Below, piece by piece: positions 44,529 through 59,500 of a DNA stretch of 64,000 bases. The translations under genes were made by a program, and so were the position numbers. The stretch's first letter is position 1; every line of letters starts with the position of its first letter. Under the pieces are notes generated by a model. It ran no database searches. It saw nothing but the letters and a program-made list of their open reading frames with translations, and was not told the origin of the DNA. Source of the stretch: Prevotella sp. (lineage in GTDB: Bacteria; Bacteroidota; Bacteroidia; Bacteroidales; Bacteroidaceae); the NCBI GenBank assembly GCA_017474845.1, contig JAFVGS010000033.1:1-64000 (forward strand), in the 5' to 3' direction.

Positions 44529-44567
44529 AAACAAATCATCCTCGCCGTTGGCGAGGATGATTTGTTT
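44529..44567. terminator. Bidirectional terminator between the Rpn gene and the giant gene
   Basis: A perfect 18-bp stem (left arm AAACAAATCATCCTCGCC, 3-base loop GTT) with A-rich and T-rich ends on both sides. It abuts the stop codon of the giant gene (44569) and lies 15 bp after the Rpn stop. Confidence 0.88.
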
Positions 44568-44568
44568 A

Positions 44569-47500
44569 TTAAGGCGTCACCGGTTCACCGATATTCACCT
44601 CCGTATCCTTCTTCACAATACCGTTATCACCACCGCCATAGACATTACCCATGATGGTAGCGCCGTTCTTGACGTTCACCTGAGTCCAAACAGAAGTAGC
44701 AAACAGGTTGGAAGGCAATGTTGACATACCACGGCAAGCGCCATATACCTCACCGCCATAGATGAGGTTATATCCAGGATTCGTACCAATGGTGACGCTA
44801 CCGGCACCACCGATGTTGACGGTATTCTGCGACCACCAGCCCTGACCGATGGCTGTGACACCGTTGGCAGGATCGTTGGGTGCACTACTGTAAGCAACAT
44901 CACGGGTCGTGGTACCTGGTTTATAGGCAACTTCCGTTCTCGTGGGCGGAACGGCAGGAGGACCCACGCTACCCATCGAGCCACCACCATAGACATTACG
45001 ATGGATGGTACCGCCATAGATGTCCACGTTCGTGAAGCGAAGCACAGAACCGGCAAACTGACTGTAGTCCTGTTCCAAGATTTTTCCATCGTAGTAGTCC
45101 ACGGAGTCAACATCGATTGTACCATTATCGTTGACATCGAACTGATATTTACTCATACCAGAACCACCACCATAGACATTGCCTCGGTGCTGCCACTGCG
45201 GGTCGTCAAGATTAGTGATATAGTTATCGTCTTCGTCCTGGAGTACTGTGTCACCATAGGGCAGACCTATCTCACCAGCGTTGACTGTTACATGCGTATC
45301 ACTGCGTACACGACCATCCTGAGCACCACCATAGACAGACCCGTAGATCTTTGGGCCGGTACCGGACATCTTTGTCCAATAGGTAACGCTAGGAGTACCA
45401 TTTGCTGCAACGATATCGGTTAAACCGGCAAACAAATCCTGCAACTCATCCAGACTCATTTTTTCTCCGACAGCGTGTGTCTTCGAGTTCTTGTCCGTAC
45501 AAGCTTTAATGCACTCATAACCACCGCCAATGGTGACGTGTGTCTCGTTGGTATAACCATTGAGCCACTGGGGGTTGTAAAGATAGCGGTACGACTCTCT
45601 AAGGTTAGGTGCTGCCATACCACGGCAACCGCCGAATATATTACCTGCAGGCAGATCGTCCCACAAAGCCGTAGAACCAATTTCGCCACCGAAGACGTTC
45701 ACATAGGTATTACCGCTGTGCTGGAAGTACCATGCATTGTCGCCCGTGCTAGAACTGGTCCAGAATGGCTCGTTAATTGTCTCTCCATAGCCAGCTGGAT
45801 AGAAGTCGTCGGTACCACTGGAATAGCTACCGACACCCACAGATGCCATATAGCCGCCGCCGAGGACGTTGTTCAGGATACGACCATTAACGATGGTGAG
45901 GTGCGTGTTACCATAGACCTTACCTGCCGTCCAGTCGTAGATTTCCCTTTCGGATGTACGTTTTTCTGTGGGCTTGGGATAACCTGCATATCCTATTCCA
46001 GTCCCGACCTTGATCAGCGTTCCCTTGTACCTACCTTCACCACGGCCACCACCGAACATGGAGTGACTGACGAAGCCGTTGGTCAGGGTCACATGGGTAT
46101 CCTCTATGACGTGACCGTTCTCACCGCCGCCGAAGACAGAACCCTCGATACAGGCGTTGGCATAGTTATCACTACCCAGCATTGACGAGGATTCAGTACT
46201 TGCAGGCGTGAAGTTGATGGTCACATGACTCTCCTTCACGTTAGCAAGGTGAGCCATCTCATAGCGGTCGCCGGCATCACCCTTGGAGCCACCATAGATA
46301 TTACCGTTGTCGAGACCCACGATACGATCACTGCCCATACCGATATGCCCGCCCTGGATATCAATGGTGGCTACACCGGTGCCGCTAGCATACTCGAACT
46401 TATACGGCCAGCTCAGTGCGAAGCTCGTGGTTTCAGACTCGTGTTTCTCTTCACTCGTAATCGTACCCACCGAAGCAATAGAACCACCACCATAGACGTT
46501 TCTGGCAATCAGACCACCCTTGACAGTGACATTGCTGTTGCCAAATACCGAACCACCCCACGGGTTGTAGTATTCCTTACCGCCAACTTCATAGGTATCC
46601 TGACCGCAACCGGCACCATAGACTGCACCACGACTATTATTGACCTCACGGGTCTTGGTAGCGTCCACGTTACCTTCGCCGTTCTTAAACTCTGCCCAGG
46701 TGCCTGATACGACACCGATGGTACCATCGTAGATGTTGACCTGTGAGTCAGCACGGTTGTGACCATTCTCACCGCCACCATAGACGTTACCTGTAATCTG
46801 AGGTGTAGTGTAGGTGCTTGTAGCATCATCGGTACCGATATTAACAACGGTTTCGTTAACCCAAGCCACCTTGTCGTAGGGATCAATAGCCGGGCTGCCG
46901 GTCGGCACCGAGATATCACCTCGTGACGAACCATTCACCATACCATTGTCGCGACCACTGATACCGATAGTACCACCCGTGATGGTGACGGTGGCTGTAC
47001 CAGTGTTGGCCGTCCAGTTGACCGGGAAACCGGCAGATGGCACGTGGTACGTTCCCATATTCCCATCCGTCCCATCCGTAGAGAGGTCGAAAGTACCTAC
47101 CGAGGCCAGTGCGCCACCACCATAGACATTATGGTAGATGCTACCGCCACTGATGGTGACGTTGGTGTTACCTTTGACAACACCCATCAGGGGATGTGTC
47201 AGGCTACCCTTACCACCACCATAGACATTACCAATGGCCTCACCACCGTACATGACGTAGCCGTCGCCCTTGCGTACCTTGTTCAGGCCAATCTCGCCAC
47301 CGCTGATGTTAACGTAGGTGTTTTTATCAATCGTGGCTATCTTACCACCACCATAAATGCTGGCCTTCACCTTGCCTCCCAACAGGTTCACCGTAGAACT
47401 GCCACCTACCTTTCCAGCAAGTTCGCGCGGATTGGGTTTAGATGTGAGCAATATTTCACTACCATAGCCGCCGCCATAGACAGCGCCAAAGCTGTACTGC

Positions 47501-50500
47501 GTGACATCTTCGTCATCAGTGTTTTTCTTCGTGATCTCGGTACCAATGATTGGCGTGCCGCTGATATTGACCACAGTGTTACCCTCGACTTGGCCCAACT
47601 CACTGCCACCAAACACCGAACTCTTAATGATGGCATTGCCACTGATGGTCACCGTGGTGGACTTGGCGTGAGCCAGTTGGTTCCAATTGTCAATGGGAGT
47701 ATTGTTGTCGAGCTTATAGATTCTGCCCATGCTGCCACCATAGACATTGCCGCCCTTCGTGTGGCTGAGCCTGCGGTATGTGGTAGAGGAGCTGGCTTCG
47801 GTGATGAGACCGCCCTCATCCTTCACCTTCTCTGTGAAGGACACGGGGTCGCTGAACTCCGTCTTCGCTATATCGCCCGTTCCGACGATGGACGCATTGC
47901 CCTCATTGACATACACATACTCGAGGTCATTACCGATAGTACCGCCGCTGACGTTGACGACGATATTACCGCGACCGTTCTTGTTCAAACCCGTTCCGGT
48001 GTCTTTTATGTAGTAGTCAGTATCATTGCCATCATCATCCTTGCCATCATCTCGCATCACACCATAGTTGTCTGTATCTGTGGCCTCATAGAGTCCGTAG
48101 CCCACCGATGCCAATCGGCCGCCACCATAGACAGAACCCAGCATGGTACCGCCCTGAATAGTCAGATTGATGCTACCGCCCACATTGCCGGCTGTCAGTG
48201 CCTCGCCTGAAAAACCACGACCGCCACCGAAGACGTTACCATCCACGTAGCTGGTACCCCATGTGCCGATGGTGGGACCGGTGCCGTCGCTGTTGCCGAT
48301 AGTCATCTTCACATCGCCCAGAACGTGACCATCTTCACCGCCACCAAATACAGAGCCGTAGATGCGACCGCCGGTGATTTCCATCTCCACCTCCTTCACG
48401 TTGGTGTCCTTGTTGAAGTGGGTATGCTGATCACCCTTGCCGCTACCGAAGAGGTAACAGGTCAGGGGATGAGCATCAATCTGTGCCAACGTACGCGGCA
48501 CGCCGAGGGTTCCGCCCGTCATTGTCACCTTAGCTTTACCCTTGCCTGCTGTCAGGCCGTCACCCACATTGGTCATCTCGTTACCACCGTAAGCACTCGT
48601 CAGGATATGACCACCCTTAATCTCCAGATGCGTGTTACCTTCTACCCATCCTGCCTTCATGTTCCATTTGTTAGATTCGTATGGATAGTAGCCTGAGCCG
48701 CCACCGAAGACATTACCATAGAACGTATGACCGTCGGTAGCAGAAACAGCACCACTGACACCATATATGTCATGAGGCGAGTGAGGAGACGTGTATGGCC
48801 AGCTGGCACACTCGGGCAGGGAGTGCTGATAGTTGCTACCGACAGCAGCCCTCAGTGCTATTTCTTTCTCGTCGTTTAAGACTGGATTGTCGCCTTCTGT
48901 ATATGTGAAAGCAGGATCGCCTGCCACAAACAGATGGCCTTCCTCCCATTCCTTGGCAGTATAACGACGATTGACGTGGACTGGACTTTTAAGGAACGTA
49001 CCGTTGTCGTCCATCAGTACATAACCATTACCAATCTGACAGTCGCCGTCGATGACCACATGAGTGTCATGGAGCACATGACCATTCTCACTGCCGCCAT
49101 AGACCGAACCTTTCACCCAGGCATCGCCGTTGATGGTAACCTCCGTGTAGTCTGTATAGGCAGCATTGTCATCTGCAAGGAGGTTCGATCCCTGACCGGC
49201 ACCGAACACATGGCCTGCGTCATCGGGCCCGCCAGCAGCTGTCATCTTCATGTTGTCCGGACCAATCTCACCGTTACTGACGGTGACATAGCATTTACCT
49301 GTACCGGTATAGCAAGTGATGGGCTTGCCCGATGCATCCTTGGCAGTGAAGTAACCCACATGTCCCATCTTACCACCGCCATAGACTGAGCCATTGATAT
49401 TGGCAGCTTTGCGTGATGGAACAGGATCTTTAGTGACTGCGTTATGGCGATAATCATACCACTTCCAAACACCAGTGCTCACCTCCTCATAGGTGTATGT
49501 ATTGCCCTCAGCATCCGTCGTGGAGATTATTCCATCATCATCTAACCATTTTCCTGTACCGATATCCACATAGGTATTACCATAGACATCAGCTTCATTA
49601 CCGCCGCCAAAAATGTAACCGATCTTTCCTATGGCGAGAATGGCATCCTTGTTGGCGGGATGGCTCTCTACTTTGTATTCATTGGGAGATGTTCCATGAG
49701 TACCCACAGTGTAATCCGCACTAGAACCTGTCGCATTTGCATACGTAGCAAGGACCGTTCCCTGCTGCATGTTCACATTGATGTGGGGGGAACCCACCAT
49801 CAGCGCCTTGTAGCCGCCGCCATAGATGGCACCGATTCTCGTGGCGGAGATGATATTAATCTGCGGATCACGATGCGGGGTTGCTAATGCGCCAGAATCT
49901 CCTGGCTTATTTGGAATGCGGCTATTAACGGTCGCTTTTCCACTAGGATATTTGTCTGACACAGGAACATCGAATGTTGTCGAGACCGTTTTAAAGGTGC
50001 CGTCCGCATTCTTCTCAAACCCATAGACAGAGTAGGGGGCATAATATCCGCCACCGTATAACTCATTGATGAAGATAGGCTGACAGCCTTTCTCTTCAAC
50101 ATTGATGGTAATAGGACCATTGATAGTTCCGGACAATTCATTACCGCCAAAGACCTTATTGATGGTTCCATTGGTAATGTTCAGCGTCACGCCACTATTC
50201 ATATCTGCATTGGTAGAACCACCGAAGATGGCATCCACCGTATTCACACAGCCCATATCAATTCTAGCTTCACCATCGATGAGTGCATCCTTACCCGCAC
50301 CAGTGGTCTTATCTACAATCATGGGACAGACATCAGATGCTTGATACTTGGATAGTGCTATCGTGCAGATATTACCCTTTGTGTTACTGCCACCGTATGC
50401 CTCATGAATGCGGCCACCGGCAATTTCAGTGTTGGCACGGCCTGTGCCGTACATGTAGCCGTTAGCCGGATTCTGTCGGTCCTCCTTGCTCGTGGCATTT

Positions 50501-53500
50501 GAGTTGAGAACCGCCTTGTAAGGCTTGTCCTCCGTGCCTTTGCCATGGGTCTCTTCAACGTACCCGGTCTCTCCATATTTGACATAATGGTGATGCAACT
50601 TGTATCCCACGTCCGCTCCAGGATTCGCATACCATATATCATTGATCTGGTAACTGTCCTTACCATTACCACCGCCGAATAGTTCATCAATCAAGAAACA
50701 TTCGTTTACGCGAAGATAGTTGGCCGGAGTGGAGGCTGCATTACCACCGCCATATACCTGCTTGATACATGTCAAATGGCAACCGTCGATGACGACCTCT
50801 GTTTCTTCGTATGATTCCTTTGGCACGTAGGGCGCCAAATCACCGCCGCCATAGACAGCTTGGACATCATATGATACCATACCCTCCAATTTGCTGATGA
50901 TGTTCTTGGCTTTATGGGTGATGGTCGTTTGGTCTGCTTCTGTGAGAGTGTTCTCTATCTTTCCAGCGGTAGACAATGAATCTAAGGTAGTCTGTGCTGC
51001 TGTGATGACAGCATCACTTGATTCAATACCTGCAGTCGTTGCCTCTGTTATCAATCCTGTAAGATAATCAATATAACCCTTTGTGCCTTGATTGGGATGA
51101 TAATTAGGTGACTTTGTCTGGACATCAGCAGTGCCGCTATTCTGGGTTGCGAATACATGTACCCTCACATGTCCTAACGGTGTGCCGCGCAAATCGTTGC
51201 AGCCGAACACCTTCTCAACAATACAGCCATTGGCAGTGTCTAAGATGGGGGTCTCTGTGACTTTGCCATCGCTTTCACCAATTGTACCATTCAGCAACAG
51301 CACGATATCGCCATAAACCTTAGGCTCTACGAGCGACTTATAGCCGTCAGTGCCACTTGTTCCTTTCTCAAATCGACCCAATGCGCCGCCGTAGGCATCG
51401 TGAGCGATGGTGCCGCCTCTCAGGCTGACATGGGTGGTGTGTAGAGCCGACTTCTTAGTTGCATCCGCCCAGTTGTTGGTTGAAGCATCCCAGTTGCCGG
51501 TATTCGTATCTGCTAATGCACCGCCGCCATAGAGGTTGTTGCCGACGGAACCGCCCTGCATATCAACAGTGACACTACCTTTGACAATACCCATCTCACC
51601 ACCGCCATAGACAGAGCCATGCATGGTACCGTCGTTGACTGTGAGCGTGACATCGCCGCTTACGCGTCCGGCAACGTCAAATCCCTCAAGGCCCTTTCCG
51701 CCGCCATAGACATCACCATACGAGCCTGCCGTTCCAATCGTACCAGCATTCATCGTGACAGAGACATGGTGCTGTACAAAGCCATTCTCGCTACCGCCAT
51801 AGACGTTACCCTTGATGGCGGCATTTCCACCGATGGTCACAATAGCCTGCGTTGCCAAGGCCAGGGTCTCAAGGAAGGTAAAGTAATCTGCCTTAGTATT
51901 AAAGTATTCCCAATCATCTTTGCCATTGATGATTGTCATACGCTTGGGTTTTTCTGCATCAGTAGCATAACTGGCAACATCAAGATAATAATGAGGCACC
52001 ACTCCCTTGCTGGCACCAAAGAGGTTTCCTGCATCTGCAGAAGCAACTGTTGGAGCATCAGGACCAATTTGGGCATTACCCCGAACATTGACGGTACAAA
52101 TACCGAGGTTATCGGATACCAACGACGTCGGCATATTATTTTCATCAAGAGAATATTTGCCCACAGCAGCAATCTCACCACCGCCATAGACATTATTCTT
52201 CACCTTGGCCTCGCCCTCAATGGTGACCGTAGTATTACCACGCACCAGAGCTGAATAGCCATGCGTCTCCACACCGGCACCAGCACCGAATACGCTGCCG
52301 TTGATGGTGGGTACATCGGTTTCCTGAATAAGTGTGTAGGTGTATGAACCTTCTTCGCCTGAGCGGATGTAATAGCCTACTACGGTGCTTCCTGGTGTCA
52401 CAGTCGCTACAGTGTAGGAGTCGGACACCTTCTGGCAGTAGGTGGTATTGGCATCTGCCTGATGATTGAATCCTATCATCACTGACGTATTCTGATCCAC
52501 ACGGGCAATCTCACCGCCGCCATAAACGTTGCCATACACCGTGCCGTTGCTGACGATGACTCTCGCTGTCCTCATGATGGCTGGTTCACACTTGAAGGTG
52601 AGAGCCTCACCCTTGCCTGCTCCGAACACATGGCCAGAGGCATGGTTCGCAGTTGCAACTTCATCATAACCGATTGTACCACCAGTGATGGTAACAACAC
52701 TGGCACCAGTGTCATAAGTAGTTGCATCGTCAGCATCTTCTTTGCCTCTGATTTTCTGCCAAAGATATGATTTGCCATCCTCAGTATAGTTAAACTTACC
52801 CACAAAGCCTAACTCACCGCCGCCATAGACGTTACCTGTGACTTGGGCGCTGCCACTGATAGCGACCTCGGTGTTTCCTCTTACGCGTCCGGCCTTGTCG
52901 AAGCCTCGTACACCTTTACCACCACCAAAGACGTGACCAATCAAAACCGGACTGGTTGTACCAATGTGGCTACTTCCTTTTATCTCAACTTTAGTATCGC
53001 GCTGTACGAAGCCACTCTCGCTACCGCCATAGGCGGAGCCATTGACTATAGCACTCTCATCGATGGTCAAGTAAGTATCGGTGACTAAAGCCAGCGTCTG
53101 AAGGAAATTCAAATACTTCTCCCTTGTATCAAAATATTCCCAAACATACGTATGGTCTGTTTCATCAGTATATTCCCATAAAGCTTTGTTGGTATCAGAA
53201 TAAAGCCCTGATGCAAAGGTCATCATACGTTTTGGCCTGTTGGCGTTATTTGTATAAGAATAGGTCTTCTGAGACTCATCAATTCCCTTGCTGGCACCAT
53301 AGACGTTTCCTCCACCAGTATCATATCCGATGATGGCATTATCCTGGATGGTGACTGTACATTCACCGCCACTTACCAGTGTGGACGGCATACCTGAGCT
53401 GTCAAGACCATATCGACCTACAGCAGCAATCTCGCCACCGCCATAGACGCTCTTTCCCACTTTGGTAGTGCCTTGAATGGTGACCGTTGTATTGCCACGC

Positions 53501-56500
53501 GCCAGGCCTGAATAGCCATGCGTCTCCACGCCCTGGCCGGCACCGTACACGTTGCCTTTGATGTCAGGTGCAGTACCTTCTGAGGCATTAGCAACGCCTA
53601 GCGTCACTACCGCATTCTGGTCTACTCGGCCTACCTCACCACCGCCATAGACATTCTTTTCCACTGTTCCGGCTGTGATTGTGACATCCGTTTCCCTCAC
53701 CATGGCTTGCTCGCACTCGAAAGTATCATCACTACCCTTACTGGCTCCATATACATGGCCCTTGACGGTAGTTGATCCACTGATAGCAACCGTGCATTTA
53801 CCTGATTCAGTCACTGTGGCACCTGCTTTATTCGTATACGATGACCATGTATAGTTTCTGTGGTCTGTGGTATTATACTTACCCACAAAACCTAACTCGC
53901 CACCGCCATAGACTGAGCCATGAATGGTACCACCGGTAATTGCGATATCTGCTTGGCCCTTCACATGGCCGGCTTGGTCGAAGTCCTTAAGGCCTTCGCC
54001 ACTACCATATTTCGGAAGACCTTTACCGCCACCGAAGACATTACCATACGAGTCTGTCGTACCGATTGTCACGTTGGCATCCTGAATCTTTACCTCAGTA
54101 TCGCGCTGTACAAATCCACTCTGACTGCCGCCATAGACATTGCCCTTGACTTTGGCATTTCCCGTGATGGTCACATCAGCGTCGGAGACCAAAGCCAGCG
54201 TCTGAAGGTATGTCAAATACTTATCCTTAGTATCAAAATACTCCCAAGCAAAGCTGCGATCTGCTTCATAATAATCCCAGGTTTTTCCTAAGCCGTCTAT
54301 TTTATAGATATTATCATTATAGGTCACCATACGTTTGGACCTATTACTGCCCTCTTTAATATAAGCAGCCTCAACACCCATACCGCCACCAAAGACGTGT
54401 CCTGCTGTGGCTGTCGCCGTTTCGTCAGGGCCAATCTGTGCTTTACCCTGAACGATGACAGTACATTCGCCGCCGCTTCTCGTGGCATAAGGCATTCCGT
54501 TACCTGTCCCTGTAGGAGGTGTGGGTGGAGTTAATGGCGAATAATTAACGCCTGTAACCCAATATTTTCCCACTGTGCCAATCTCGCCGCCGCCATAGAC
54601 ATTCGTCTTCACCTTGGCATTGCTCTGGATGGTGACGGTACTGTTACCACGCACGAGTGCCGAGTAGCCATGGGTCTTGACACCCTGTCCAGCACCGAAG
54701 ACGCTACCCTCGACAACAGGCGCACTTCCTGTATCTTCGTCTCCGATGCCAATCGTCACCGCCGTGTTCTTTTCCACTCGACCAACCTCACCGCCGCCAT
54801 AGACATCGCCGCTGATCGTGCCGTTGCCGATGACAACATTCGTACTGCCATTGTCAGTATCCACAACTCCCACCATGGCTTTCGCACAGGTGAAGGAATC
54901 GTCGTCACCCTTGCCGCCTCCGTAAACATTGCCGCCAATGGTGACTTTCTCGCCACTGTCCGCAACGGCTTCATAATCACCAGAACCATTTTTCTTGGCA
55001 CGGATGTTCACTTCGGTATTACCTGTTACATCAGCCAATTCACCACCGCCATATACATTGCCTTCGATGTGAGCCCCCAAAACGTCTGGGTTTTCCCAAA
55101 CAATGTTTGTATATTGTCCATCGACTATGTCAGCAACAATCACACCATTATTTCGTTTCATGATGGGAACTTTGGGCTCAGTACCAATATTGACAGTTGT
55201 GCTGCCAGTTACCTTACCTTGCTTGCCACCACCAAAGACGTTACCGATGGTGCCAATCTCTGCCTTGATGGTGCCCGTTACTCGCTTCTCATAATACGTG
55301 GTACTACCGTCGGCTGTGCCTGTTGCAGGGGTGGTTCCACTTGCATCTGTATAATAGCCGACCACACTCGTACCATTTGCGGGTACAACTGCATTATAAC
55401 TGGTGGTGACATTTGTAATATTTGCAGGCATCTTGACTCTTGTTCCATAATCATTGGGGAGATTCCTTGTCTTACCGGCTTCATCGCCTTGAAGCATGTT
55501 GATGTTTACCACCGTATTGGCTTTTGCCTCTGCATTGAAGCAACCACCATAGACATTGTCAATGCGAGTGGCAGACTTCACGTTCACAGTGATGGTATGT
55601 GGATTCGCATCGCCCGACTCAATGTCTGTGCCATTTTCGTATGTACCTGGGAAAGTTGCATTGTTGCCACCTCCCACCAAGTTCTCAATGATTATAGGCT
55701 TTTCACAGGGGTCGGTCTCCTCAATATTGACCTCAATATTCCCCTTGATACCTCCACGCTCGTCGTTGCCGCCATAGACATTCTTGAAGAAACCGCTGGT
55801 GATGGTCAGGGTGACACTGCCATTGATAAAGGCTTTGTAAGAACCGCCGCAGACGTATTCGATCATGGAGTTCTCATCGGAACAGGCAGCCAAAACCACA
55901 TTCACATTGCCATTCACGGTGGCCTCACTGCCGGCACCATAGAACTTGGTAATCTTTAGTGGACAACTACCTTGCTGGTCAAGCTTAGGATTGGAACTAC
56001 GGCAATCGCCCTTGAAGTCACTGCCACCAAACACCTGGCCAATCTTACCACCGTGGCAGGTGATATTTGCAGCACCGTTGACATCGGCACCATCATTGAC
56101 TATCCAAGTGCCATTCTTGATAATAGGCAGGCCACCGTTACCACCGCCGAAAGCATACTCAATATCGTAGGTGCCCCAGATGGTGACATTGGTAGAAGGA
56201 ACCGAGGCCGAATAGCCACCGCCATACACTCTTGATATACTGGTCTCATCGCAACCGTAGATATTTACTGCTGATTTCATGTCCTCAGCGGGCACGTAAT
56301 TGGCCTGTCTGCCGCCGCCATAGACCGCCTGCATGTCATAGCCGTTGTTACTATTAGGACCATGTCCTGGTATTATGTTACCTTGGGCATCTATCTGTCG
56401 GGTGGAATAGATATCCACCGTGACATTGCCCAGTGGTGAGCCATTGAGGTTGTTACAGCCGAACACGCGTCCTGTGAGCGGCACTGAATAATAAGTCTTG

Positions 56501-59500
56501 CCACCAACGGTCACATCCTCATGCTTGAACGTAAATGCTGCACCACTGCCACCGATATGGGAAATGTCTTCAGGCTTGTTGACAGTAACCGTTATGTCAC
56601 CATAGACGTTGGCTGCAACGGCTGGCACATATCCGGGGGTGCCTTCTGTGCCTACTTCCTGCTGGCCTAAGCCACCGCCAAAGACATTTCCGATGACACC
56701 ACCAGTCAGTGTGACCTTGGTATATTGCGTATGCCCTGCTGAGTTCCAGTCACCTGGCAAATCTCTCTTCTCGTAATATTCGGTGCCTGTTATGGCATTA
56801 CCTGCTGCTGCCACGTATTCATCTGTACCACTGTTCAAGGTATATAGTCCAACAACAGAAGCACCATCAACCAACTCATAATAATCGGTTCCTGAAGCGG
56901 CAGTGCCAGATGCTGGTGAGAAACTATCATCACTATTTTTTGTATAATAATTTGCAGGAATGGTTGCCCCTTCAGTAATTTCTCTTTTTACGTATTTTGG
57001 GTACGAAATATCGGTCACCTTTAGATAAACGGTTCTATTGCCCTTCACCCAGTTAGCAGTATTGGTCTCTGCCAATGCACCACCGCCATAAACATCGTCG
57101 ACCACTTTACCGCCACCGATGACGACGTTCACACTACCGGCCACATCGGCCTCTCTACCGCCACCGAAGATACGGTTGGTCTGACCGTCATACATCACGA
57201 CAACCGTACTTCCGCTGTAGTCGGCTAGCTGGCCACCGCCATAGACATCGTTTGTGACAGTACCACCATTGATGATAACCGTTGCTGCGGTATGAGGTGT
57301 ACCGTTAATGTAGTTACAACCATACAGATTGGTCACCTTGCCATCGCCGGACAATCTGACGAATACCGGACCATAGACATTGGCTTCGATATTGCTTGTA
57401 GCACCGTTGATACCTGTCTTCTGTCCCAGACCGCCACCATAGAGATTACCCTCAATGGTGCCGCCTGTCATGGAGACGTTGGTAGCTTTCAAGATGCGAT
57501 AATAGGTGGTTGCATTTTGTGCCTTACCCACTGCCGGAGTGTAGGTGTAGGACCCTGTAGATCCTGAACGCGTAAAATAACCGTCTACGAGAGAAGTTCC
57601 GGCTGTGAGACCTGTCACTTCTTCATCAGTATAAGCCAGATGATCTGTGACCCAGTTGTCAGTATTCGTATTGGCCAATGCACCACCGCCATAGACATCA
57701 TGAGCCACTGTTCCGCCATTAATAGCAACGGTGACAGCACCTGTTACATCGGCTTCTTGACCACCGCCATAGACATCGTTAGCCACACTACCACCACTCA
57801 GCGTCAAGGAGGTTCCACCTGAAACTGGAGCTAAGCTACCGCCACCATAGATATTATTGGTGATGGTGCCACCAGAAACGGCAACCATAGTATTACCATT
57901 GACCGTAGCCGTCGTTCCCAGACCACCGCCAAAGACATCGTTCACATAACCGTCAGTCATCGTCACGCTGACGCCACCTGCACCGTTATAGGCAGCCAAG
58001 TTACCGCCACCATAAACGCTTGTAATGGTATAGGTTGCCGGTGATACGGGAGCCACCATGCCGTGGATATTGACAGTTGCCGTCTGTTTGGGAGAACCCA
58101 GCACATTGTTACAACCGAACACATTAGTTACCTTACCGCCTTCTACATTGACAGTCACGGGACCATATACGTCTGCTGCATGGTCTGCATCACCCTTACC
58201 TCCGCCATAGATATTTCCTTTGTTGGAGGTGGGATCAGTATCACTAATGGTTCCACCATAGAAGTTCACTTGTGTTGTCTTTTCAGGCGTTGCAGTATAT
58301 GTAGGACTTACTTCTGTTCCACCTTTCGTGGCATTTACCTTACCCTTTGCGCTGCCGCCATAGACATCACCCTTGATTTGAGCATAGCCCTCATAAGAAT
58401 AAGTAGTACCTGATTCACCTGTTGTTTCCGTCTTCTTACCGATATTCACGACAACATCACCTGTGACAGTCGTTTTCTCACCCAAACCGCCACCAAAGAT
58501 ATCACCAGAGATTTTGACTCCCAGGTTTTGATCAGCAGTACCGATATCCAGTGTCGTGTTGCCAATCACATCACCATTGTTACCTCCACCATAGACACCA
58601 GCTTCTATCGGGTCAGTAACAGTAGTATTCGAAGTTGGACTAATATAGTCGTTACCACTCTCAATGATCACGCCAACATCTTCTACGTCCTCATCATCAT
58701 ATTTTTTAGAGTTAGATACCGTACCTATCTCTATAAAAGTGTTGCCTTCCACATTGGCAGCATTGCCGCCACCAAACACCTTACCTATCTTTCCTATACC
58801 GGATTGTACTTTGCCATTGACAATACCTCTTATCATATTAATCCAGACATGTGTATTGCCAATAACCGGTGCGAGGTATCCGCCTCCAAACAATTGACCG
58901 ATGGATGTGCATGACCATACATTGACTGTGATGGCATCATTGCCTACTGGGACATTTGGCTCTCCTGACGGGTCAGGGTCATTGGGTTCCCACTTATTAT
59001 CCCCATCATCATCGTTACATCCCCAAATCGAATAGGGTGCCTGGTTACCGCCACCATAGAGCTCGCCAATCTTCAGAGGCGCACAGCCGTCCTCATAGAC
59101 GTTTACAGTGATAGGGCCATTGATGCTGCCGCCAAGATTGTTGCCACCAAACACACGTCCGATTTTACCACTCGTCACCGTCAGCGTAACACCACCATCA
59201 ACAGTGGCATTCCTGGCACCGCCAAACACCTGGTTTACATAGTCGTCTGACATACACTCCAGCACAATGTTCACACTTCCGTCCATCAGAGCCTCATTTC
59301 CGGCACCGTAGATTTCTTTGATACACAGACTACAAGTTTCGTTCTTCTCCTTTCGCTTAATTGTAGTACTTCCTACGATGTTACCCCTCGTATTACTACC
59401 ACCAAAGACGTAATTGATGGTACCGCCCTTGAGATCGATATAGGCATCTCCTGTGCCATATTTACCTTTGCTTTTGTCTGTTTCGTATTCTTCTTGGTCT

